Source: Burkholderiales bacterium (GTDB lineage: Bacteria > Pseudomonadota > Gammaproteobacteria > Burkholderiales > Burkholderiaceae_E). From it: 53,071 nt of DNA. Made by a program: the position numbers and the translations under genes. The stretch covers positions 1-53,071 of the forward strand of contig CANKWX010000020.1 of NCBI GenBank assembly GCA_947487165.1, read 5' to 3'. Shown here one piece after another: positions 8,388 through 17,731 of this stretch. The notes under the pieces are model-generated. The model was not told the origin of the DNA, ran no database searches, and was given only the letters and a program-made list of their open reading frames with translations. Each line of letters opens with the position of its first letter. Position 1 is the stretch's first letter.

Positions 8388-11300
8388 CGATAAAGAGAGA
8401 AGTAGCGAGAGGCGCACTATGGAGGCAATGGGATCTTCATGTCCACACGCCTGCCTCATTCCACTGGCAAGGACAGAAGTTTGAAGGCGATCTGTCTTCT
8501 GCCCAAAACACGAAGTTGGTCGATGAAATGATCGAAGCCATGAACAAGGCCGAACCCGCTGTGTTCGCCATCATGGACTACTGGACCTTCGATGGCTGGC
8601 TTGCACTGCAAAAGCGCCGGAAGGCTGAAGGTGCACCGCTCCTGGAGAAGCTGGTCCTTCCAGGTATTGAGCTACGACTCGCAGCCCCGATGAAAGGTCG
8701 GCTGAACGCCCATGTGTTGTTCTCGAACGAAGTTGAAGACCAAGTACTTCTGGATTTCAGATCTGCCTTGCGCATTGAGTTGGTGGACAGACCGCTTTCA
8801 GATGCGGCATTGAGGGAGCTTGCCAGGCAGATCGGTGAGGACAAGCTGAAGCATCACGGCTTCAAGAGGGCCGAGGTGGATGCCTTCGACGACAAGGCAC
8901 TGCTTGCCGGCTCGGTGATCGCGGAAATCAACGCCGACTCATACAGGGAAGCGATCCGGAAGGTTCCTAACGATCAGGCAATTGGCTTCATGCCGTTTGA
9001 TACAAGCGATGGCTTGGCCGAAGTCGAATGGCAAGAGCACTACGCTTATGTCATGAATCTTTTCCAGACTTCACCGATCTTCGAGACGCGAGACGTTGAC
9101 CTGCGCGACGCATTTGTTGGTGAGAAAACGCAGGGCAACACCAAGTACTTCAATAACTTTCAGGCCGCCCTGAGGAGAATCCCGCGCCTGGCAGTCGCAG
9201 GAAGCGATGCTCACTGCTTCGTCGGTACACCGGGTAATAGCTACAAGCGTGGATATGGCGACTTCCCCTCTGGCAAAAAGACTTGGATCAAGGCCGACCC
9301 AACGTTCCGTGGCCTCAAACAAACCATTCTTGAGCCAGCGAAGCGCTCCTACATTGGTGACAAGCCACCCAAGGTGAAAGAAGTCGAGTCCAACAAGACC
9401 TACTACATCGAATCCGTTGAAGTCACCAAGACCGGAGACAAGATCGGCGTAGGGCAATGGCTCCACGGCTGCGACATCCCTTTGAACCCCGATCTTGTTG
9501 CCATCATCGGGAACAAGGGGAGCGGGAAGAGCGCCTTAGCGGATGTCATCGCAACGCTTGGCAACTCCAAACAGTCAAAACACTTCAGCTTTCTCAGGCG
9601 AGATCGCTTTCTGGGGAAGACCGGGGAACCTGCACGACACTTCACCGGGACGCTGACCTGGTGCGACGAAAGTACCGAAGCCCGCCCTCTAAACGAGCTC
9701 CCATCCGAAGAGAAGGCAGAGCTTGTTCGGTACATCCCACAGCACTACTTCGAAGAACTTTGCAACGAGCACGTGTCCGGTAAGTCGGACGCTTTCGAGA
9801 AGGAACTGCGGTCAGTGATCTTCTCTCACGCGAGTGAAGACATGAGGTTGGGCGCACTCGACTTTGATCAACTGACAGAGCAGCAGGAGCAGTCGCTCAG
9901 GAATCGATTGAGTGAGTACCGCAAGGAACTGGCATCGGCCAACGCATCGATCGTGCGGATAGAGGAGCAGCTTCAGCCCATAGAGCTGAAGAAGCTCACC
10001 GACTTGCTTTTGCTGAAGGGCAAGCAAATTGAAGAACAAGAAAAGCTAAAGCCAGTAGAGGTTGCTGCCCCCGCAGAGGCGTTGAGCCGCGAGCAAAAGC
10101 AGGCTGCGGATGGCTTAGCAGCCGCCAATCAACAGATAGAAACCGGAAAAAAGCGCACGCAAGAGATCGCTGGCGAGACCACCGAACTAGCCAAGCAACA
10201 AAAGGCGATAGCTAATATTCGTGAGCAGTTGAGGTTGCTCCAGCGAGCCTTTGACCATGCACAAAGTACATTGACCGATGACCTTAAGCTGCTTAACTTT
10301 GCGTGGTCCGATCTGGCAACCATCGACATCAAGACAGGTACTCTCGACGGGAGATTTGCTGTACTCGCGAAGAAGCAGGGCCAGTTGAAGACCGAGTCTG
10401 AGCAAATGGCGGAAAGCCTGAAGACCTACACGGAGACACAGCAGAGTTTCATCGCTAAGTTGAACGCGCCTCAGCAACAGTTTGAGTCCTACCTGCGACA
10501 GCTTGCCGCCTGGAACGCGAAACGGGATGAACTGATCGGATCCCCCACGGAGCCAGAGTCTAGGGTTGGATTGGAGACTCGTGTCGAGCAGATCAGGGCG
10601 CTGCCTGACCAGCTGATGGAGTTGGAAGCGAAGCGTTTGCAGCTGTCAGGTGAGGTATTTGACACCCTCGATGCGCAGCGAAGGGCCCGTGCTGAATTGT
10701 TCAAACCTGTACAGGACTTGATCCAGAAGAACGGCCTCATACGGGAAGACTACAGGCTGCAGTTCCAAGCAACACTTGCGGCATCTGCAGATGCCATTGC
10801 AGATCAGTTGTTCGCCTTGATCAAGCAGACTTGGGGTGACTTTCGTGGGCAGGACGAGGCGCTTTCGACAATCCGAAAGCTGTTCGACAGCCATGACCTG
10901 AACACCAGAGATGGAGCGTTGGCCTTCGTTGACACCTTGCACGAGAAAGTCTTGGAAGCCGCCAGAGCTTCCGGGTCGCCTGCTGGCATCTTCAACTTGG
11001 TGAAAAAAGGACAGTCCGCAGAGGCCGTTTACGACCTGATCTTCGGGTTGAATTTCCTTGAGCCGCGATACTCCTTACTGTTTCAAGACACGCAGATTGA
11101 GCAACTCTCCCCCGGGCAGCGTGGTGCACTGTTGCTGATCTTCTACTTGCTGGTGGACAACGGAAAGACGCCCATCATTCTAGACCAGCCGGAAGAGAAC
11201 CTTGATAACGAAACGGTGTTCCGCCTGCTTGTGCCCGTTCTGTCGGAGGCCAAGAAGCGGCGGCAGATCATCATGGTCACACACAACCCCAACTTGGCGG

Positions 11301-11470
11301 TTGTGTGTGATGCCGAGCAGATCATCCGTGCGAGGTTCGATCGAGCATCGAACTCCATGATTGCCTATGACTCGGGGGCGATCGAAAGCACGGGGCTCAA
11401 CGCCGCCGTAGTGACCGTACTTGAAGGTTCGAAGCCAGCATTCGAGAACCGATCTGGGAAGTACCATTGA
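8384..11470 (+). CDS. PHP-domain / ABC-type ATPase (TrlF or Ppl-like)
   Basis: 1028-residue two-part protein. The N-terminus has a PHP phosphoesterase motif (WDLHVHTPAS, ~residues 19-28) with further His/Asp motifs (AGSDAHCF) before residue 300, so metal-dependent nuclease or phosphatase activity is plausible. Then an SMC/ABC-type ATPase: Walker A GNKGSGKSAL (~375-384), a long coiled-coil middle, signature LSPGQRG (~907), Walker B IILDQPEENLDN (~929-940) and H-loop VTHNPN (~965). PHP-ATPase fusions are known as TrlF-family ATPases and as the Ppl defence type. The ATG at 8384 overlaps the helicase stop by 4 bp. The gene lies inside the operon; its nucleic-acid target is unknown. Confidence 0.92.
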   Translation: MTIKREVARGALWRQWDLHVHTPASFHWQGQKFEGDLSSAQNTKLVDEMIEAMNKAEPAVFAIMDYWTFDGWLALQKRRKAEGAPLLEKLVLPGIELRLAAPMKGRLNAHVLFSNEVEDQVLLDFRSALRIELVDRPLSDAALRELARQIGEDKLKHHGFKRAEVDAFDDKALLAGSVIAEINADSYREAIRKVPNDQAIGFMPFDTSDGLAEVEWQEHYAYVMNLFQTSPIFETRDVDLRDAFVGEKTQGNTKYFNNFQAALRRIPRLAVAGSDAHCFVGTPGNSYKRGYGDFPSGKKTWIKADPTFRGLKQTILEPAKRSYIGDKPPKVKEVESNKTYYIESVEVTKTGDKIGVGQWLHGCDIPLNPDLVAIIGNKGSGKSALADVIATLGNSKQSKHFSFLRRDRFLGKTGEPARHFTGTLTWCDESTEARPLNELPSEEKAELVRYIPQHYFEELCNEHVSGKSDAFEKELRSVIFSHASEDMRLGALDFDQLTEQQEQSLRNRLSEYRKELASANASIVRIEEQLQPIELKKLTDLLLLKGKQIEEQEKLKPVEVAAPAEALSREQKQAADGLAAANQQIETGKKRTQEIAGETTELAKQQKAIANIREQLRLLQRAFDHAQSTLTDDLKLLNFAWSDLATIDIKTGTLDGRFAVLAKKQGQLKTESEQMAESLKTYTETQQSFIAKLNAPQQQFESYLRQLAAWNAKRDELIGSPTEPESRVGLETRVEQIRALPDQLMELEAKRLQLSGEVFDTLDAQRRARAELFKPVQDLIQKNGLIREDYRLQFQATLAASADAIADQLFALIKQTWGDFRGQDEALSTIRKLFDSHDLNTRDGALAFVDTLHEKVLEAARASGSPAGIFNLVKKGQSAEAVYDLIFGLNFLEPRYSLLFQDTQIEQLSPGQRGALLLIFYLLVDNGKTPIILDQPEENLDNETVFRLLVPVLSEAKKRRQIIMVTHNPNLAVVCDAEQIIRARFDRASNSMIAYDSGAIESTGLNAAVVTVLEGSKPAFENRSGKYH

Positions 11471-11471
11471 T

Positions 11472-13268
11472 ATGGCGGCGCTGGAATCTCAGTACATGTT
11501 GATCTTGAAGGAGGTGCTCGCCGATCGCTTCGTTCCGTTCCTACCGCCGTTGCTTGGCAACGCCAAACCCTCCGATGAGGCGGCGAAGCAGCTTTCGCGA
11601 GCCTTCAGCGCTTTTGTGCTGCACAAGCTGCTTGACATCACGCCGCAGGTGGCGGCTGCTTCGGTCGTTGACGACTTCAACGACAAGGGCATCGACGCGA
11701 TCCACTACGACGCGCCATCGGAAACGCTGTATCTGTTGCAGACAAAGCTGAAGGAGTCGGAGCAATTCAAACAGGACGATGCGCTTCCGTTCTGCGAGGG
11801 CATCCGCTTGCTGCTCAAGCAGGACTTCCGCGCCTTCAACGCGAATGTCCAAAACCGCAAGGCTGACATCGAAAGCGCACTCGACTCGTGCAGCCGCATC
11901 AAGCTGGTTGTGCCCTACACCGGCGATGGCGTCTCGCAGACGGCCCGCGACGCTTTGCAGGCGTTGCTTGACGACGAAGACCTCGACGAAGAGCGCTTGG
12001 TCAAGCAGGTGGAGTACTACGCGGCGGCCGAGATCGCCCGCGATCTTCTGGCGGAACAGGCATATCAACCGGTGCACACCGACATCGCACTACAGAAGTA
12101 CGAAAAAGTTGAACAACCGCGAAGCACGTACTACGGTGTTGCACGGCTCGGCGACTTGGTGGCACTTCACCAGACGCACGGCAAGGCCTTGTACGAAAGG
12201 AACATCCGGTACTTCCTTGGCAGCAGCAAGTCCGATGTCAACAAGGCCATTAAGACCACCTTGCACGACGCTCCTGGTGACTTCTTCTATCTCAACAATG
12301 GCGTCACGGCCGTCTGCGACCTGATCGAGCCGAAGGCCACCAAGAATGGGGCCAAGAAGTTCAAGGTGCGAGGCCTGTCCATCATCAATGGCGTGCAAAC
12401 AGTGGCATCGGCAGCCGAGTTCGTGCGCCAGCATCCGGGCAGGAGCATCGACGACGCAAAGGTGATGCTCACCCTGATCAAGGCCCCGGCAGACGGGCCA
12501 TTCGGGAAGCGGGTGACCAAGGCCCGCAACCATCAAAACCCCGTCCAAACCGCCAACTTCGCTTCGCTCGACGAAAACCAGGAGCGGCTGCGGCAGGAAA
12601 TTGCGCATCTCGGATTCGATTACCACTATCGCCCCGAGGCCCTTGCGACTGGCCTGACGGCCATTACGCTCGAAGAGGCACTGCGGGCAATGGCCTCGCA
12701 GCAGCACGACCCGCGATACGCCGTGTGGCTCAAGAGCGAACCGGCACGACTTGCCAATCCGGATTCCGCTGAGTACCAAGCGCTGTTCACCTCCACACTG
12801 CCGGGCGCGAAGCTGGTCAACGCCGTCCTGTGCCACCGTGCCATCCGCACCCTGGTGGTGGACTACGAGGCGCGAGCGCGGGCGCGCAGCCAGGAACGCC
12901 TTCTGTACCGCCACGGCGTTCACGTCATCACGGCGGTCATGATGAAACGCCTGCGCAACCGGATCGGCGCAGCAGCGGTTGTCGAAACGGCCGCCATTGC
13001 GGCACTTCTCAGCCAGCCCGACACGCTCGACCTACTCCGGCAGCAAACGTTCACCTTAGGGCAACAGCGCCTGACCTTTGAGGGGCCGCTGGCTTACTTC
13101 CGCAACCAGAGCAATGTCGCGGCGTTCTTGGCTGATCTGATGGAAACACACTTCGCCTTGGCCGCCGATCCTGCGATTGCCCCATTGCGCAATATTCAGA
13201 CTGCAGCGGACGCGTATCCGCGCAAGCGCCTGCTCGACTACCTGTCGGGTCGTGCGCCACAACTATGA
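11472..13268 (+). CDS. AIPR (abortive infection phage resistance) family protein
   Basis: 598 residues. The central AIPR domain is recognised by FLGSSKSDVNKAIKTTL, then DFFYLNNGVTAVCD and LSIINGVQTVASA (residues ~250-320). Near the N-terminus, GIDAIHYD followed by LYLLQTK (~73-92) has the D-x(n)-QxK spacing of PD-(D/E)XK/Mrr-like nucleases, so it may cut DNA or RNA; that is inference. Start ATG at 11472, one base after the upstream stop. The upstream in-frame stretch lies within the PHP-ATPase gene and is rejected. AIPR proteins are linked to abortive phage infection and often sit near restriction-modification genes, as here. The methyltransferase starts 10 bp downstream. Confidence 0.9.
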   Translation: MAALESQYMLILKEVLADRFVPFLPPLLGNAKPSDEAAKQLSRAFSAFVLHKLLDITPQVAAASVVDDFNDKGIDAIHYDAPSETLYLLQTKLKESEQFKQDDALPFCEGIRLLLKQDFRAFNANVQNRKADIESALDSCSRIKLVVPYTGDGVSQTARDALQALLDDEDLDEERLVKQVEYYAAAEIARDLLAEQAYQPVHTDIALQKYEKVEQPRSTYYGVARLGDLVALHQTHGKALYERNIRYFLGSSKSDVNKAIKTTLHDAPGDFFYLNNGVTAVCDLIEPKATKNGAKKFKVRGLSIINGVQTVASAAEFVRQHPGRSIDDAKVMLTLIKAPADGPFGKRVTKARNHQNPVQTANFASLDENQERLRQEIAHLGFDYHYRPEALATGLTAITLEEALRAMASQQHDPRYAVWLKSEPARLANPDSAEYQALFTSTLPGAKLVNAVLCHRAIRTLVVDYEARARARSQERLLYRHGVHVITAVMMKRLRNRIGAAAVVETAAIAALLSQPDTLDLLRQQTFTLGQQRLTFEGPLAYFRNQSNVAAFLADLMETHFALAADPAIAPLRNIQTAADAYPRKRLLDYLSGRAPQL

Positions 13269-13278
13269 GAGCCCAGCT

Positions 13279-14985
13279 GTGAGCAAACAAAAACTCGAAC
13301 TCACCTGGATCGGCAAGGAAAAGCGACCGAAGCTGGAGCCGCGCATTTTGCTGGAAGACCCGAACAGATCATTCCATGCTACGCAGCGATTCTCGGACGG
13401 TGACTCATTCGACAACCGACTGATATTTGGTGACAACCTTCTGGCGTTGAAGGCGCTTGAGCAAGAGTTATCCGGAAGGGTGAAGTGCGTATTCATTGAC
13501 CCGCCATACAACACGGGGAGCGCATTTACACACTACGACGACGGACTGGAGCACTCGATCTGGCTCGGTCTAATGCGAGATCGCCTTGAAATCATCAGAC
13601 GCCTGTTGGCGGATGATGGATCACTGTGGATCACGATTGATGACAACGAAGCTCACTACTTGAAGGTTTTGTGCGACGAAGTCTTTGGTAGAGCAAACTT
13701 TGTAGCCAATTGCCTTTGGCAGAAGGTCTATAGCGAGCGCATGGATGCTCGGGGTTTCAGCGTCTCCCATGATCACTTGCTTGTGTATCAAAAGACGGAT
13801 TCATTCTTTCCGCGTCAGTTGCCAAAGGATCAGAACGCCGCTCAGTTCGGCTTTCTAGATGAGGCGACTGACAAGTACTACCGACGACGCTCATTACGGA
13901 AGGAAGGCTCAGAGTCTCTAAGGCAAGACCGTCCTTCGATGTGGTACCCGATACCCGCACCTGACGGCTCAGAGATATGGCCAGTAAAGCCAGATGGAAC
14001 AGAGGGTCGCTGGCGCTGGAAGAAGGAAAACGTTCCGACCAACAAGGATCAGCTTGAGTTCATCCGAAAAGATGGGCGATGGGAAATCTACGTCAAACAA
14101 TTTCTTGAAGAGAGTCCATCAAGACCTCCAGCCACATTTTGGCCAAATGAGGAAGTTGGCCACAACCACGAAGCAAAACTGGAGGTACGGGCATTCAATA
14201 GCGCTGACGTCTTTAGTACGCCCAAGCCGGAGCGACTACTAAAGCGGGTTCTCGAAATTGCAACGAGAGCCGGTGACTTGGTACTCGACTCATTCGCAGG
14301 CTCCGGCACGACCGGTGCCGTCGCTCACAAAATGGGACGTAAATGGATCATGGTCGAACTTGGCGAGCATTGCCACACGCACATCATCCCGCGCATGCAG
14401 AAGGTCATCAATGGCCAAGACCCGGGCGGAATATCTGGGGTCGTCGAATGGCAAGGCGGCGGCGGGTTCCGTTACTACAGCCTCGCACCTAGCCTGATTG
14501 TTCATGATCGCTGGGGCAACGCTGTCATCAACCCTGCATATAACGCCGCCCAGTTGGCTGAGGCACTCGCCAAGCTTGAGGGCTTCACATACGCACCATC
14601 AGAAGTGCAGTGGTGGCAGCACGGCCATTCCAGCGAACGGGACTTTATCTACGTCACGACCCAGAACCTGTCCGCAGAGCAGCTGCAAGCACTCTCTGAC
14701 GAGGTCGGCAGTGACCAAAGCCTGCTCGTGTGCTGTGCAGCCTTCCACGGCGTCACGGCAGCCAAGGCGTCGGAGCGCTGGCCGAACCTGACGCTGAAGA
14801 AGATTCCCAAGATGGTGCTGGCCCGCTGTGAGTGGGGCCACGACGACTACAGCCTGAATGTGGCGAACCTGCCTATGGCTCAGGTAGAAAAGCCTGTGCC
14901 CGCAGATAGCTCTGTGGCAATGAAAAGCAAGAAATCTGCCCCCGCGAGCGCCGGGCAAGGCGGTCTGTTTGGGGAGAACGAATAA
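13279..14985 (+). CDS. Type III-like DNA adenine methyltransferase (Mod)
   Basis: 568-residue site-specific DNA methyltransferase. Motif IV DPPYNTG (~74-80) precedes the SAM-binding motif I FAGSGTTG (~339-346), the order of beta-class N6-adenine/N4-cytosine enzymes such as type III Mod. Between them lies a large variable region suited to target recognition. After motif I there is a ~200-residue extension ending in a basic, Ala/Pro-rich tail. The GTG start at 13279 gives MSKQKLELTWIGKEKRPKLE, typical of the family; earlier in-frame codons overlap AIPR. Its TAA shares one base with the ATG of the Res gene. It probably protects host sites against Res. The recognition sequence cannot be read from the protein. 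Confidence 0.93.
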   Translation: MSKQKLELTWIGKEKRPKLEPRILLEDPNRSFHATQRFSDGDSFDNRLIFGDNLLALKALEQELSGRVKCVFIDPPYNTGSAFTHYDDGLEHSIWLGLMRDRLEIIRRLLADDGSLWITIDDNEAHYLKVLCDEVFGRANFVANCLWQKVYSERMDARGFSVSHDHLLVYQKTDSFFPRQLPKDQNAAQFGFLDEATDKYYRRRSLRKEGSESLRQDRPSMWYPIPAPDGSEIWPVKPDGTEGRWRWKKENVPTNKDQLEFIRKDGRWEIYVKQFLEESPSRPPATFWPNEEVGHNHEAKLEVRAFNSADVFSTPKPERLLKRVLEIATRAGDLVLDSFAGSGTTGAVAHKMGRKWIMVELGEHCHTHIIPRMQKVINGQDPGGISGVVEWQGGGGFRYYSLAPSLIVHDRWGNAVINPAYNAAQLAEALAKLEGFTYAPSEVQWWQHGHSSERDFIYVTTQNLSAEQLQALSDEVGSDQSLLVCCAAFHGVTAAKASERWPNLTLKKIPKMVLARCEWGHDDYSLNVANLPMAQVEKPVPADSSVAMKSKKSAPASAGQGGLFGENE

Positions 14986-17720
14986 TGAACGCACGCGTCC
15001 TGAACGCCGTCACCGGTCGATTGTCTCTTCGGCCGCCCCAGGCGGAATCTCTCTCGAAATTGGTGCGTGCGCTTGAGGCTGCCCCCAGCTTGCTCGGACA
15101 CGAGCAGCAGGTCACGGCCATTCTCGCCACGCTAAAGGCTGAGTTCCCAACATTGGAGGACTTCGAGCGGGAGTTTCCGTCGTTGTGCTTCGCGCTCGCC
15201 ACCGGTGTCGGCAAAACGCGCCTGATGGGCGCGTTCATCGCATACCTCCATTTAGCTCACGCCATCAACAACTTCTTTGTGCTGGCCCCGAACCTGACGA
15301 TCTACAACAAGCTGATCGCAGACTTCACGCGCAATACGCCCAAGTACGTTTTCAAGGGTATCGCCGAGTTCGCACAACAGTCACCACTGATCATTACAGG
15401 CGACAACTACGACCAGACCGGCGCGGTTGTGCAGGATCAGACAATGGGGTTTGCCCACGATGTGCGCATCAATATCTTCAACATCTCCAAGATCAATTCC
15501 GAGGTGCGTGGCGGCAAGGAGCCGCGCATTAAGCGGATGAAGGAGGTGCTTGGGGACAGCTACTTCAACCATCTGGCCGCCTTGCCAGATCTCGTGCTGC
15601 TGATGGATGAGTCGCACCGCTATCGCGCCAGTGCTGGGGTTCGCTCCATCAACGAGCTGAAGCCGTTGTTCGGCCTTGAGGTGACGGCGACGCCGTTCGT
15701 GGAATCCACGCGCGGCCCCGTACCGTTTAAGAACGTAGTGATGGACTACCCATTGGCACGAGCAATGGAAGACGGCTTCGTCAAGGAGCCCGCCGCCGTG
15801 ACCCAGCGCAACTTCGACGCCGAGGCTCACACGCCCGAGGAGATCGAGAAGACCAAGCTAGAAGACGGTGTCCGCCTGCACGAAACCACCAAGGTGGAGC
15901 TGCTGACCTACGCTCGCGAGAACGGCGTGAAGGTGGTGAAGCCGTTCATGCTCGTGATTGCGCGTGATACGACTCACGCTGGGCAACTTTTGGCGCTTCT
16001 AGAGTCAGAAGCCTTCTACGAGGGTCGCTATCAAGGCAAGGTAATTCAGGTCGACTCCAGCCGCACGGGCGCGGAGGAGGAAGATATGGTCGCTCGTCTC
16101 CTCGCGGTGGAGAGCGTGGACGAGCCGACTGAGATCGTCATTCACGTCAACATGCTCAAAGAGGGCTGGGACGTGACCAACCTCTACACCATCGTGCCGT
16201 TGCGTGCAGCCAATGCGCGCACGCTGATTGAACAGTCCATTGGTCGCGGATTGCGTCTGCCCTATGGCAAACGCACCGGCGTGGCAGCGGTTGATCGCCT
16301 CAACATCGTCGCGCACGACAAGTTTCAGGAAATCATCGACGAAGCCAATAGGGGCGACTCACCGATCAGGCTGAAACAGGTGATCCTCGAAGCGCCGAGC
16401 GCCGATGACAAGAAGGTGAGTGTCCAGGTCGGCTCGGGCGCGATGACGCGCCTGGGGCTTGCTGACTCGCCCACTATCGCTAGCGCCCCGACAAACGCAG
16501 GCACGGCCCCGGCCAGCCCTGCCCCCGCGCCAGTGTTCGCTACGGAGCGCGAGCGCCAAGCCGCCCGCGTTGTGATGGACGTCATCGGCAAGTATGAGGT
16601 CAAGCGCGATCTCGTCCCGACCAGCGGCGCGCTGCTCAACGCGGAAGTGCAGGCTGCGATCCTGGCTGAGGTGACCGAGCGCCTGAAACCTGCTCAGGGC
16701 GAGCTGCTGGCGGATGCCGACGATGGGATGCCTGCACTTGACCTCTCGGCCGTGGTGGCCAAGACCACTGAGATCGTCGTCCAGCAAACCATCGACATTC
16801 CCCGCATTGCTGTGGTTCCAACCGGCGAAGTCACCACGGGCTTCCACCCGTTCAAGCTCGACGTCGCTCAGTTGCACCTTCAGCCCGGCGAGCGCGAGAT
16901 CATCATTCACAACTTGCACACCAACGAGCAGGACACGCTTTCGTCGGAAGTCGGCCTCAAAGAGCAGCGGCTGGAGGACTACATCGTCCACGCGCTGGTG
17001 GACTTCGACGACATCGACTACTTCACGCACGCCGATCTGCTCTATGACCTCTCTGGGCAGATGGTGCAGCACCTACAGGGCTACCTATCGGAAGCGGAAT
17101 CCAGAGGCGTGCTGGATCGGGATCGCCGTCTGATCGCTCGTGAAATTCACGCGCAGATGATGGCGCACTTCTGGGAGGAAGCGACCGAGTACGAGGTGCA
17201 GGTCAGCCGTGGCTTCACGGAACTGAAAGCCTGCAACTACACGGCCACCGCCGGTCAGACGGCTCACCACTTCCGGGAAACCTTGACCGAGCTTGGCAAG
17301 ATCAAGCAGATGCTGTTCGGTGGATTCGTGCGCTGTCTCTACCCGCTGCAGAAGTTCGACTCCGACACGGAACGTCGCTTCGCCGTCATCCTTGAGCGCG
17401 ACGCGGCTAAGTGGTTCAAGCCTGCCAAGGGACAGTTCCAGATTTACTACAAGCTGGGCACTGAGCAGCCGGAGTACATCCCTGACTTCGTGGCGGAAAC
17501 GGACTCGATCATCTTCATGGTGGAAACTAAGGCTAGAGCCGACATCAATACTCAGGAAGTTCAGGCCAAGGCTGCTGCCGCTGCGCGGTGGTGCAAGCAC
17601 GCTTCGGATCACGCGGCATCAGTCGGCACCAAGCCGTGGCGGTACTTGCTGGTGCCGCACGACGAGATCGCCGAATCAAAGCAGCTCACCGACTTTTTGC
17701 GCTTCGAAGTGAAGATCTGA
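14985..17720 (+). CDS. Type III-like restriction subunit (Res) helicase-nuclease
   Basis: 911-residue DEAD/DEAH helicase of the type III Res family, the partner of the preceding Mod. Walker A is ATGVGKTRLMG (~72-82), motif II is MDESHRYR (~207-214), motif III includes EVTATP, and the second lobe has LKEGWDVTNLYTIVPLR and EQSIGRGLRLPYG. Near the C-terminus PDFVAETD followed by VETKA (~832-849) fits a PD-(D/E)XK endonuclease core. A proline/alanine-rich linker around residue 510 separates helicase and distal parts. The ATG overlaps the Mod stop codon by one base. Reaction known for the family: ATP-dependent cleavage of unmodified DNA. Whether this enzyme cuts alone or needs the other operon products is unknown. 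Confidence 0.93.
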   Translation: MNARVLNAVTGRLSLRPPQAESLSKLVRALEAAPSLLGHEQQVTAILATLKAEFPTLEDFEREFPSLCFALATGVGKTRLMGAFIAYLHLAHAINNFFVLAPNLTIYNKLIADFTRNTPKYVFKGIAEFAQQSPLIITGDNYDQTGAVVQDQTMGFAHDVRINIFNISKINSEVRGGKEPRIKRMKEVLGDSYFNHLAALPDLVLLMDESHRYRASAGVRSINELKPLFGLEVTATPFVESTRGPVPFKNVVMDYPLARAMEDGFVKEPAAVTQRNFDAEAHTPEEIEKTKLEDGVRLHETTKVELLTYARENGVKVVKPFMLVIARDTTHAGQLLALLESEAFYEGRYQGKVIQVDSSRTGAEEEDMVARLLAVESVDEPTEIVIHVNMLKEGWDVTNLYTIVPLRAANARTLIEQSIGRGLRLPYGKRTGVAAVDRLNIVAHDKFQEIIDEANRGDSPIRLKQVILEAPSADDKKVSVQVGSGAMTRLGLADSPTIASAPTNAGTAPASPAPAPVFATERERQAARVVMDVIGKYEVKRDLVPTSGALLNAEVQAAILAEVTERLKPAQGELLADADDGMPALDLSAVVAKTTEIVVQQTIDIPRIAVVPTGEVTTGFHPFKLDVAQLHLQPGEREIIIHNLHTNEQDTLSSEVGLKEQRLEDYIVHALVDFDDIDYFTHADLLYDLSGQMVQHLQGYLSEAESRGVLDRDRRLIAREIHAQMMAHFWEEATEYEVQVSRGFTELKACNYTATAGQTAHHFRETLTELGKIKQMLFGGFVRCLYPLQKFDSDTERRFAVILERDAAKWFKPAKGQFQIYYKLGTEQPEYIPDFVAETDSIIFMVETKARADINTQEVQAKAAAAARWCKHASDHAASVGTKPWRYLLVPHDEIAESKQLTDFLRFEVKI

Positions 17721-17731
17721 GCGAGGCGCCT

